From Thalassospira lucentensis (GTDB taxonomy: Bacteria; Pseudomonadota; Alphaproteobacteria; Rhodospirillales; Thalassospiraceae): a DNA stretch of 64,000 nt. The position numbers and the translations under genes are program-made. Numbering within the stretch: the stretch's first letter is position 1; each line of letters opens with the position of its first letter. Below the pieces are notes generated by a model. The model did not search any database, had not been told where the DNA came from, and worked only from the letters and a program-made list of their open reading frames with translations. Positions 57,196 through 64,000 of this stretch are shown here, piece after piece. The stretch is from positions 3,817,001-3,881,000 of the forward strand of contig NZ_CP136684.1 in NCBI RefSeq assembly GCF_032921865.1, written 5' to 3'.

Positions 57196-58134
57196 TCAAG
57201 CGTTGGGATCAAGTCCCCACATTGCAAAGCGGTTGGGGTCATCGCCCCAGTTTTCCCGGACCTTGACGAACAGGAACAGATGAACGCGACGTTCAAAAAT
57301 GGCTTCCAGCTCCTTGCGGGCATCACTGCCAAGTGCCTTGATGCGCTTGCCACCTTTGCCGAGGATGATGGCTTTCTGGCCCTCGCGTTCCACGAAAATC
57401 GTCTGCTCCAGCTTGACCGATCCGTCCTTGCGCTCTTCCCACAGCTCGGTTTCGACAGTTGCCGAATACGGCAATTCCTGCTGTAGCTGATAATAAAGCT
57501 TTTCGCGCGTGATCTCGGCCGCCAGCAAACGCAACGGCATATCCGAAACGTCGTCTTCCGGGAACATCCAGGGCCCATCAGGCATTTTCGCAGCCAGGAA
57601 ATTCACCAGATCCTGTGTGCCGGAACCTTTCTTTGCCGAAATCATGAAGACATCGGTGAAAACTTCCTCGGCGAAGAATTCCTGCGACAGGCGCAGAAGC
57701 TTTTCCTTGTCGGCAACCTTGTCGACCTTGTTCATCGCAAGAATGGCCTTGCGGTTCTGTGTCTTTAGCTGGTCGATGATCGCACGGACTTCTTCGGTGA
57801 TCCCTGCCCCGGCATCAATCACAAGCACAACCAGATCGGCATCGTCCGCGCCGTTCCACGCGGCTTTGACCATCGCACGGTCAAGACGGCGTTTCGGTGC
57901 GAAGATACCCGGCGTATCGATGAACACAAGCTGTGCGTCCTCGGTCATGACGATTCCGCGCACGCGCGTCCGTGTCGTCTGCACCTTGGGAGAGACAATC
58001 GATACCTTCGTACCGACAAGCTGGTTCAGAAGGGTTGATTTACCGGCATTTGGCGCACCGACCAGTGCGACAAACCCGCACCGCTGCTGATAAGGTAATC
58101 TGTCTTCGTTCACAGGCGTGGGAACCTCATTCAT
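57196..58134 (-). CDS. era: GTPase Era
   Basis: A 312-residue GTPase needed for 16S rRNA maturation and 30S assembly. G1 is ALVGAPNAGKSTLLN, followed by the effector region QTTRTRVRG, FIDTPGIF, NKVDKV and SAKKG, and a KH domain at the C-terminus (GQKAIILGKGGKRIK). Its start overlaps the rnc stop by 8 bases, so the two are translationally coupled. Confidence 0.97.
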   Translation of the reverse strand: MNEVPTPVNEDRLPYQQRCGFVALVGAPNAGKSTLLNQLVGTKVSIVSPKVQTTRTRVRGIVMTEDAQLVFIDTPGIFAPKRRLDRAMVKAAWNGADDADLVVLVIDAGAGITEEVRAIIDQLKTQNRKAILAMNKVDKVADKEKLLRLSQEFFAEEVFTDVFMISAKKGSGTQDLVNFLAAKMPDGPWMFPEDDVSDMPLRLLAAEITREKLYYQLQQELPYSATVETELWEERKDGSVKLEQTIFVEREGQKAIILGKGGKRIKALGSDARKELEAIFERRVHLFLFVKVRENWGDDPNRFAMWGLDPNA

Positions 58135-58810
58135 GGTTCAGTGTATCCAACATCAATTGAGCGGCCAGTTGTTCCGCCTCGCGTTTCGATTTGCCTTCGG
58201 CCTTTACGCTTTCACCGTCTCCGGTGCTTAGTTCGATGGTAAAGACAGGTGCATGTGCTGGGCCCTGACGACCGACCATTTCATATTTCGGCAATGGTTT
58301 GCCGCGTCCCTGCAACAGTTCCTGCAAACGGGTTTTCGCATCCTGCGGCGGCTTGGGCGCTTCATCGAGAAGCGGCAGCCAAAGCCGTTCAATAAACACT
58401 CTCGCGGGCTCCAGCCCACCGTCAAGATAGAGTGCGGCAATCACTGCTTCCATGCAATCAGATAAAATGGCGGGATTGGTGTCTGCACCAGCGGCACGTT
58501 CGCCTTTTGCCATTTGAATGTGATTGCCAAGACCAATCTGCTGCGCCAGCCTCGCAAGCGTTTCACGGCGGACAAGGGCGACAAAACGTTTGGCCATCGC
58601 GCCTTCGCGCTCCCGACCAAACCGCGTGTAAAGCATTTCGGCAACAACAAGCCCAAGGACACGGTCGCCAAGAAATTCCAGCCGTTCATTGCCACCACTT
58701 AACGCATCCTTGCCTTTGGCGGCACTGCGATGCGTCAACGCAACCCGAAGCAGATCGGGTTGCGCAAATTCGTGATCAATTTCAGCAATCAATGGCGCAG
58801 TTTCGGCCAT
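58127..58810 (-). CDS. rnc: Ribonuclease III
   Basis: A 227-residue double-strand RNA endonuclease that processes rRNA precursors. The catalytic signature ERLEFLGDRVLGLVVAE and DCMEAVIAALYLDGG are intact, followed by a double-strand RNA-binding domain (TRLQELLQGRGKPLPKYE). Coupled to lepB (shared base) and era. Confidence 0.97.
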   Translation of the reverse strand: MAETAPLIAEIDHEFAQPDLLRVALTHRSAAKGKDALSGGNERLEFLGDRVLGLVVAEMLYTRFGREREGAMAKRFVALVRRETLARLAQQIGLGNHIQMAKGERAAGADTNPAILSDCMEAVIAALYLDGGLEPARVFIERLWLPLLDEAPKPPQDAKTRLQELLQGRGKPLPKYEMVGRQGPAHAPVFTIELSTGDGESVKAEGKSKREAEQLAAQLMLDTLNHE

Positions 58811-59556
58811 TAGTTAACTCCCTGGAACAACCGGTCAAACCGGATGCTGCCCAAGTCATAAATCGGCTGCGAGCTGTCTTTGGAATAGAACAGGAATTCC
58901 GCACGTCCCACGAGGTTTTCGATCGGAACGAACCGGAACCGCGACGGGAAGGCACGGCTGTCTGCCGAATTGTCGCGGTTGTCACCCATCATGAAGAAAT
59001 GCCCTTCGGGAACGGTAAAGGGTTCGGTGTTATCACTCGGCCCCTGATCGCCAAAGATTTCAAGGATACGATGAACCTTACCGTTCGGAAGTGTTTCGAT
59101 ATATTGTGGAACGGCAATTGCCTGCCCGCTGCCATCGGTCAGGATGTAATCCTCGATCCGGTCACGTTCGACGGTTTTGCCGTTAATCAGCAAACGACCA
59201 TTGGTGACCTGAACCGTATCGCCCGGCAGGCCGATAACACGTTTGATGTAATCCTGCGACGGATCGGCAGGCAGTTTGAAAACCACCACATCGCCGCGTT
59301 CCGGTTCGGACGACATAATACGCCCGGGAATCAGCGGCACGCTGAATGGGAGGCTGTGCTTTGAATATCCATAGGAAAATTTCGACACGAACAAATAGTC
59401 GCCAACCAGCAAGGTCGGGATCATCGAACCAGATGGAATATTAAACGGTTCGAAGGCGAATGTCCGAACCAGAAGCGCGATCACAATGGCCCAGAAAACG
59501 GTTTTCAAGGTGTCCAGAAGTCCACCCGTTTTCTTCTTTTGCACTAGCTTTTCCAT
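58810..59556 (-). CDS. lepB: Signal peptidase I
   Basis: A 248-residue inner membrane protease that removes Sec and Tat signal peptides. One N-terminal membrane helix (about 18-34) precedes the catalytic Ser44 in IPSGSMIPTLLVGD and Lys105 in DYIKRVIGLPGD; GDNRDNSADSR is present. It overlaps the rnc start by one base. Confidence 0.96.
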   Translation of the reverse strand: MEKLVQKKKTGGLLDTLKTVFWAIVIALLVRTFAFEPFNIPSGSMIPTLLVGDYLFVSKFSYGYSKHSLPFSVPLIPGRIMSSEPERGDVVVFKLPADPSQDYIKRVIGLPGDTVQVTNGRLLINGKTVERDRIEDYILTDGSGQAIAVPQYIETLPNGKVHRILEIFGDQGPSDNTEPFTVPEGHFFMMGDNRDNSADSRAFPSRFRFVPIENLVGRAEFLFYSKDSSQPIYDLGSIRFDRLFQGVN

Positions 59557-59586
59557 TCAGTATCTAAACCAATCATTTTTTACCAA

Positions 59587-59982
59587 TCAATCGGCCGAAA
59601 TTACCACGACCGCATTCGCCAACGGGTATTCGTCTGTCAGTGTTACATAAACTGATGCAACTTTTCCTGTTGGCGTCAATTCTTCAAGTCTTTTCAGCGC
59701 GCCGTCAATCAACACCATGTCAGGCTTGCCACTGGGCTGATGCACAACCCCCATGGTGCTGTGATACACACCACGACGAAAACCTGTTCCCAATGCCTTG
59801 GAACATGCTTCCTTTGCCGCAAATGCCATCGCCAGTGATGATGCCGTCCTGTGCGGGCGGCGCACGGCACGTGCGATCTCGATCTCGGTGAAAACGCGCT
59901 TCATGAAACGCTCGCCATGACGATCCAGCGCTGTTTCAATCCGCCGGATATCACACAGATCGGTGCCAATGCCAATAATCAT
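59587..59982 (-). CDS. acpS: Holo-[acyl-carrier-protein] synthase
   Basis: A 131-residue enzyme adding 4'-phosphopantetheine to acyl carrier protein. The metal-binding Asp8 in [15 protein letters not shown] and the Glu in [14 protein letters not shown] are present. Its ATG overlaps the pdxJ stop by 4 bases. Between pdxJ and lepB, as in many proteobacteria. Confidence 0.95.
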   Translation of the reverse strand: MIIGIGTDLCDIRRIETALDRHGERFMKRVFTEIEIARAVRRPHRTASSLAMAFAAKEACSKALGTGFRRGVYHSTMGVVHQPSGKPDMVLIDGALKRLEELTPTGKVASVYVTLTDEYPLANAVVVISAD

Positions 59983-60728
59983 TGTGCGTTGTCACTTTCC
60001 TGGCGTGCCAGATCCATCAATCGACGCATTTCTGCAATGCTGTGTTCAAGGCCGGTAAACACCGCCTCGCCAATCAGGAAATGGCCGATATTAAGCTCGG
60101 CAATTTCCGGCATCGCCGCGACAGGTGAAACCGTATCAAAGCTAAGACCATGTCCGGCATGAACTTCAAGCCCGATACTGGCACCATAACGAACGGCATC
60201 CCGAATACGTTCCAGCTCGTGCGCCCGTGCCTCGCCCGTTTTATCGCAATAGGCACCGGTGTGGATTTCAACAACGGGCGCGCCAAGATGTTTGGCCGCA
60301 TCAAGCTGCGCCTTTGATGCCTCGATAAACAGCGAAACACGAATCCCCGCTGCCCCAAGTTCCGAAACATATTTATGCAGGTGATTATGCCCGCCTGCGG
60401 CATCCAGACCGCCTTCGGTCGTGCGTTCTTCGCGCTTTTCCGGAACGATGCAGGCGGCATGCGGCTTTGCAGCGACCGCAATCGCCAACATTTCATCCGT
60501 CGCGGCCATTTCGAAATTCAGTGGAAGATCAATTTCGGCGCGCAAGCGTTTGATATCATTATCTGAAATATGGCGACGATCTTCACGCAGATGGGCGGTA
60601 ATACCATCAGCACCGGCTTTTGCGGCCAGGATTGCCGCCCTTACCGGGTCGGGATGCACACCGCCACGCGCATTGCGGATCGTGGCAACATGGTCGATAT
60701 TCACACCCAGCCTTAATTTCGCGCTCAT
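59979..60728 (-). CDS. pdxJ: Pyridoxine 5'-phosphate synthase
   Basis: A 249-residue TIM-barrel enzyme that joins 1-deoxyxylulose 5-phosphate with 3-amino-2-oxopropyl phosphate to make vitamin B6. Typical are [46 protein letters not shown] and GHGLSFDTV. It overlaps its neighbours on both sides by 4 bases. Confidence 0.96.
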   Translation of the reverse strand: MSAKLRLGVNIDHVATIRNARGGVHPDPVRAAILAAKAGADGITAHLREDRRHISDNDIKRLRAEIDLPLNFEMAATDEMLAIAVAAKPHAACIVPEKREERTTEGGLDAAGGHNHLHKYVSELGAAGIRVSLFIEASKAQLDAAKHLGAPVVEIHTGAYCDKTGEARAHELERIRDAVRYGASIGLEVHAGHGLSFDTVSPVAAMPEIAELNIGHFLIGEAVFTGLEHSIAEMRRLMDLARQESDNAQ

Positions 60729-61435
60729 TGCTTTTCGTCCTGCTTTTTGGTGGCGTGGGCCGCAGCCGTCCCGATCTTCTTTTTCGCACCTTCAAGCATC
60801 GGGCCAAGCCCATGACGTTCGGATGTTTTCATCCGGCGCAGGATGCGGTTGTGACGATAGATGACGACGGCCCGGCGTACAGGGAAGTAAAACAGCATCC
60901 AGACGACAAGTGAAGTGGGAACGCAACCGACCATCATCGGCCAGATGATGTCGACGATACTTTCCCAAAGCCGCGCCAAGGCAGCCTGATCGGCCGTATC
61001 CCAGTGACCGAAAATCAGTCCCCCGCCAATATAGTTCAGCCCCATGACCACAAAGTCCCAGAGCACCGCCATATTGAAATGCACAGTATCGGTCGCAAGG
61101 TTCGTTCCAAGAATCCAGTTGCCGCACGTATAAAGCCACAACCAGATGAACGGAAATGTCCAGGGATTGCCAACGATCGTTCCGAGTAAAGACGCAACCA
61201 GATTGCTTCGTGTCAGTATGCTGAACAGCGCCGACAGAACAAAATGAAAGCCGATGAACGGGGTAAAGGATACCGCGGCCCCGATGGCAAACCCCGAAGC
61301 GATGCTGTAGGGCGTTCCCGGCAGTCGAGCCACCCGATGGGCGAAATATCGCGACGATCTGCGCCAGCCTCCGCGCGGCCAGAGCACATTTCTTATGCGT
61401 TCAAAGGATGTCGGTTTGATGCGGCGCCGGAACAT
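60725..61435 (-). CDS. DUF2062 domain-containing membrane protein
   Basis: A 236-residue membrane protein with a DUF2062 domain, with about four hydrophobic segments. The core features are [21 protein letters not shown] and [20 protein letters not shown]. Function unknown. The C-terminus is basic and rich in Lys/Ala. It lies between the ppGpp enzyme gene and pdxJ, overlapping pdxJ by 4 bases, as in other alphaproteobacteria. Confidence 0.88.
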   Translation of the reverse strand: MFRRRIKPTSFERIRNVLWPRGGWRRSSRYFAHRVARLPGTPYSIASGFAIGAAVSFTPFIGFHFVLSALFSILTRSNLVASLLGTIVGNPWTFPFIWLWLYTCGNWILGTNLATDTVHFNMAVLWDFVVMGLNYIGGGLIFGHWDTADQAALARLWESIVDIIWPMMVGCVPTSLVVWMLFYFPVRRAVVIYRHNRILRRMKTSERHGLGPMLEGAKKKIGTAAAHATKKQDEKQ

Positions 61436-61566
61436 GCAGGATCAATTCATAGGCCGAACGGGACAGGCGTAAAACAGGTGTGGCATATGCGTAAGTGTTA
61501 GGCGCCCGCTTGGCAAGGATTTTGCGCCCGATTTGCCCAAAAGGCGAACTCCTTCACAATCCTGTT

Positions 61567-63708
61567 TCATCCGCGTGCGCGCTCAACGGTGTTGACCACA
61601 GGTGTCGCGCGTAATGCCGCGATGATGTTGGTCAGATGTTTGACGTCAACCACATCAATATCGATCAGCATTTCAAAGAAATCCTGCGTGCGGTTGGTAA
61701 AGCGAAGGTTGGTGATGTTGCCGTGGTTCTTGGCAATCACGCTGGTAATTGAACTCAGCGCCCCCTGCTCATGCCCGACAGTCAGGCCAAGGCGCCCGAT
61801 GAAATGTTCCGGCTCGCCATCATTGTCCCAGCCAACGTCAAGCCAGCGTTCCGGCTGCTCGGTAAAGGTTTCAAGCGTATCGCAATCAATTGTATGGATC
61901 GTGACACCCTTGCCGGTCGTAACGATGCCGACAATCCGGTCCCCCGGAAGCGGATGGCAGCACCCGGCATAGTGAACAGCCATGCCCGGGATCAGCCCCT
62001 TAAGCGGTATGGCGTGGTCATGTTTGCGATTGCGCGCACGTTCCAGCGGCACGACCTTGCGCGCGGTTTCGACATCTTTCGTGCCCGGGAATACCGCATG
62101 AACAATCTCGCGGCCGGTATGGTGCCCTGCCCCGACCGACGCCAGAAGCGTATCGACACTTGGCAGTTTGAAGATCTTCAGGACACCATCGATTGCCTTG
62201 TCGGAATAATCGTAGCCTTCCTGCCGGAATGCCTTTTGCAGAATGGCCTTGCCCAGATCCTTGTACTGGTCTTCCTGCTGCTGGCGGATGAAACGGCGGA
62301 TACGCGCACGCGCCTTGCCGGTCGCGACAAACCGTTCCCATGTGGGATTCGGTGTCTGCGCCTTCGAGGTTACGATTTCGACCTGATCACCATTATTCAG
62401 GGTCGTGCGCAACGGTACCATCGCGCCGTTCACTTTCGCCCCGACACAGGTGTCGCCGATATGGGTATGGATCATATAGGCAAAGTCGACAGGCGTGGCA
62501 CCAGCCGGCAATGCAATCACATCGCCTTTCGGGCTGAAACAGAACACCTGATCCTGGAACATCGCAAGCTTGGTATGCTCAAGGAATTCTTCGGGTTCTG
62601 AGGCATGTTCAAGGATATCAAGCAGATCGCGCAGCCAGCGATACTGAACGCCTTCCTTGTTTTCATCCCCGTTGCCCTGTTTATAGGCCCAGTGTGCAGC
62701 CACACCGTTTTCGTTGACCTCGTGCATCTGCCGGGTGCGTATCTGCACCTCGATACGATGATTTTCCGGGCCAAGTACGGTGGTATGAATGGATCGGTAG
62801 CCGTTCGGCTTGGGGGTCGATATGTAATCCTTGAACCGGCCCGGCACGACCTTGTAGTTGGCATGCAGATAACCAAGAACCTCGTAGCATTGCGGCATGT
62901 CCTCGACCAGAACACGGAACGCCATGATATCGGACAGTTCACCAAAGGTGATGTTCTTGCGCTGCATCTTCTGCCAGATCGAATAAGGACGCTTTTCACG
63001 CCCGTAAATATCGACCGACAGCCCCTGACGGCTGATGACTTCTTTCAGCTCGCTGACAATCCGGTTGACGACATTGTCGTCCTTCTCGCGCAGGAACTCC
63101 AGACGCGCACGGATCGAATCACGTGCTTCCTGATTGATATGCTGGAAGGCAAGGTCTTCAAGTTCTTCCTTGATGTCGTGCATACCGATGCGTTCAGCAA
63201 GCGGCGCATAAATCTCGAGCGTTTCGGCGGCAATCCGCACCCGTTTTTCCGGCTTCGGGATGTAATGCAGGGTGCGCATGTTGTGCAAACGGTCGGCAAG
63301 CTTCACCAGCAGAACCCGGATGTCCTCGGACATTGCCAGCAACAGTTTGCGGAAATTCTCTGCCTGTTTTGAGTCGGCAGATTTAAGCTCGATCTGGGTC
63401 AGCTTGGTCACACCATCGACCAGCTTCATGATGTTGCTGCCAAACAGCTTGGTAATTTCCTGCGGTGTTGCGTCGGTGTCTTCGATGGTGTCGTGCAACA
63501 GTGCCGTGATGATCGTGTCGCAATCAAGTTTGTAGTTCGTCAGAATACCGGCGACTTCGATCGGATGGGAAAAATACGGGTCCCCATTGGCGCGCTTCTG
63601 CGAACCGTGTTTTTGGGTAGCATAGACATATGCCCGGTTCAGCGACGTTTCGCATGCATCCGGATCATAGGCCTTAACCCGTTCCACAAGTTCGTATTGG
63701 CGCATCAT
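61567..63708 (-). CDS. rsh: Bifunctional (p)ppGpp synthetase/hydrolase (Rsh)
   Basis: A 713-residue RelA/SpoT enzyme controlling the stringent response. The N-terminal HD hydrolase domain is intact (TALLHDTIEDT, His72-Asp73). The synthetase domain has the RxKD motif (GRFKDYI, Arg291-Lys293-Asp294) of bifunctional enzymes and the PKPNGYRSIHT segment. TGS (about 405-465) and C-terminal ACT (about 640-713) domains follow. It is the only such enzyme in many alphaproteobacteria. Two tandem ATG codons lie at the start. It follows rpoZ on the same strand behind the rpoZ terminator. Confidence 0.96.
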   Translation of the reverse strand: MMRQYELVERVKAYDPDACETSLNRAYVYATQKHGSQKRANGDPYFSHPIEVAGILTNYKLDCDTIITALLHDTIEDTDATPQEITKLFGSNIMKLVDGVTKLTQIELKSADSKQAENFRKLLLAMSEDIRVLLVKLADRLHNMRTLHYIPKPEKRVRIAAETLEIYAPLAERIGMHDIKEELEDLAFQHINQEARDSIRARLEFLREKDDNVVNRIVSELKEVISRQGLSVDIYGREKRPYSIWQKMQRKNITFGELSDIMAFRVLVEDMPQCYEVLGYLHANYKVVPGRFKDYISTPKPNGYRSIHTTVLGPENHRIEVQIRTRQMHEVNENGVAAHWAYKQGNGDENKEGVQYRWLRDLLDILEHASEPEEFLEHTKLAMFQDQVFCFSPKGDVIALPAGATPVDFAYMIHTHIGDTCVGAKVNGAMVPLRTTLNNGDQVEIVTSKAQTPNPTWERFVATGKARARIRRFIRQQQEDQYKDLGKAILQKAFRQEGYDYSDKAIDGVLKIFKLPSVDTLLASVGAGHHTGREIVHAVFPGTKDVETARKVVPLERARNRKHDHAIPLKGLIPGMAVHYAGCCHPLPGDRIVGIVTTGKGVTIHTIDCDTLETFTEQPERWLDVGWDNDGEPEHFIGRLGLTVGHEQGALSSITSVIAKNHGNITNLRFTNRTQDFFEMLIDIDVVDVKHLTNIIAALRATPVVNTVERARG

Positions 63709-63780
63709 TCAGTGGCTTCTCCGTATTCGTCTGACGGGGCTAAATCCATACCCCTTCATAAGATAGTACGATTTGGATAA

Positions 63781-63816
63781 AAAAAAGCCACGGAAGATAA
63801 TCACCGTGGCTTTTCT
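63781..63816 (-). terminator. Rho-independent terminator of rpoZ
   Basis: AAAAGCCACGG pairs with CCGTGGCTTTT around a 10-base loop; on the minus strand it is followed by eight T residues. Confidence 0.9.
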
Positions 63817-63850
63817 TTTGAAAGCTGTCTCAGAACAAGGTTACTTGACC

Positions 63851-64000
63851 TTATTCGTCTTCGTCAGCGGACGGGATGGTCACGCCAACCGAAGCATCTT
63901 CAATTGCTTCTGCCATCAGCTTCGGACCAAAATCGTCTTCGGCTTCTTCAGGCTCATCGGATTCCACATGCCGCTGCAAGCCGGAAACCATACCATTGCG
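63851..64000 (-). CDS. rpoZ: RNA polymerase omega subunit, C-terminal part
   Basis: The last 49 codons of rpoZ; the 5' end is beyond the window. The reading frame runs RNGMVSGLQRHVESD and continues acidic, ending SADEDE. The acidic tail is typical of alphaproteobacterial omega, which stabilises RNA polymerase assembly and helps ppGpp sensing. Position immediately before the ppGpp enzyme is the conserved arrangement. Confidence 0.88.
   Translation of the reverse strand, partial: RNGMVSGLQRHVESDEPEEAEDDFGPKLMAEAIEDASVGVTIPSADEDE

Noticed and set aside
61771..62601. 276-codon plus-strand frame inside rsh
   Set aside because: Antisense shadow of the ppGpp synthetase/hydrolase gene.

Overview
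This 64 kb window looks like chromosomal DNA of a marine alphaproteobacterium of the Rhodospirillales, most like Thalassospira. The evidence is gene order (ntrB-dusB-ccsA/ispDF; glyA-nrdR-ribD-ribE-ribBX-ribH-nusB-thiL; rpoZ-rsh-pdxJ-acpS-lepB-rnc-era-recO), the fused IspDF enzyme, a MucR regulator, a DUF1127 protein and a liv operon carrying the small DUF6867 gene. The genus is an inference. Coding density is high, with one tRNA (Pro, GGG) and no rRNA, CRISPR, integrase, transposase or prophage genes.

Layout. 0-5.5 kb: end of ntrB, dusB, a CcsA/HemX-like membrane protein, ispDF, yciB, cutA, a small unknown protein and a secreted histidine phosphatase. 5.5-10.7 kb: tRNA-Pro, then merR-ihfA-fabH-plsX-DUF177 (the L32 gene rpmF is absent from its usual place), a cytochrome bc1 assembly chaperone and bamE. 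10.7-17.9 kb: a minus-strand operon for one-carbon, riboflavin and thiamine metabolism (rpiB, glyA, nrdR, ribD, ribE, ribBX, ribH, nusB, thiL). 18.3-24.6 kb: mucR and a complete branched-chain amino-acid ABC transporter operon (livH-M-G-F, DUF6867, livJ). 24.9-28.5 kb: a small conserved protein and three valine catabolism enzymes. 28.7-33.1 kb: an O-acetylhomoserine sulfhydrylase-type enzyme, a DeoR regulator with an MFS transporter, and hemB. 33.2-34.0 kb: a non-coding stretch with a palindromic dispersed-type repeat. 34.0-42.4 kb: a HAD phosphatase, a DUF1127 gene, malonyl-CoA synthetase, an ornithine/lysine decarboxylase divergent from an aldehyde dehydrogenase, threonine ammonia-lyase and a flavin reductase. 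42.6-45.3 kb: motA, motB and the N-degron transferase bpt. 45.5-53.3 kb: two paralogous TRAP transporter loci (dctP + / dctM dctQ -) flanking proC. 53.6-64 kb: parC, recO, two coupled small membrane proteins, era, rnc, lepB, acpS, pdxJ, a DUF2062 protein, the ppGpp synthetase/hydrolase and the end of rpoZ.

The themes are amino-acid uptake and breakdown (liv, valine, threonine and polyamine genes) and organic-acid uptake through duplicated TRAP systems, set among housekeeping operons. I found no clear new multi-gene system such as a defence island or biosynthetic cluster. The observations most worth checking are: the TRAP duplication, with patchwork near-identity between the copies and altered metal-ligand residues in the second binding protein; a shared GGTA-N6-TACC dyad at two divergent amino-acid promoters; a possible leader peptide and large palindrome ahead of threonine ammonia-lyase; the dead GTP cyclohydrolase half of the riboflavin enzyme; and the non-coding stretch at 33.3-33.9 kb.
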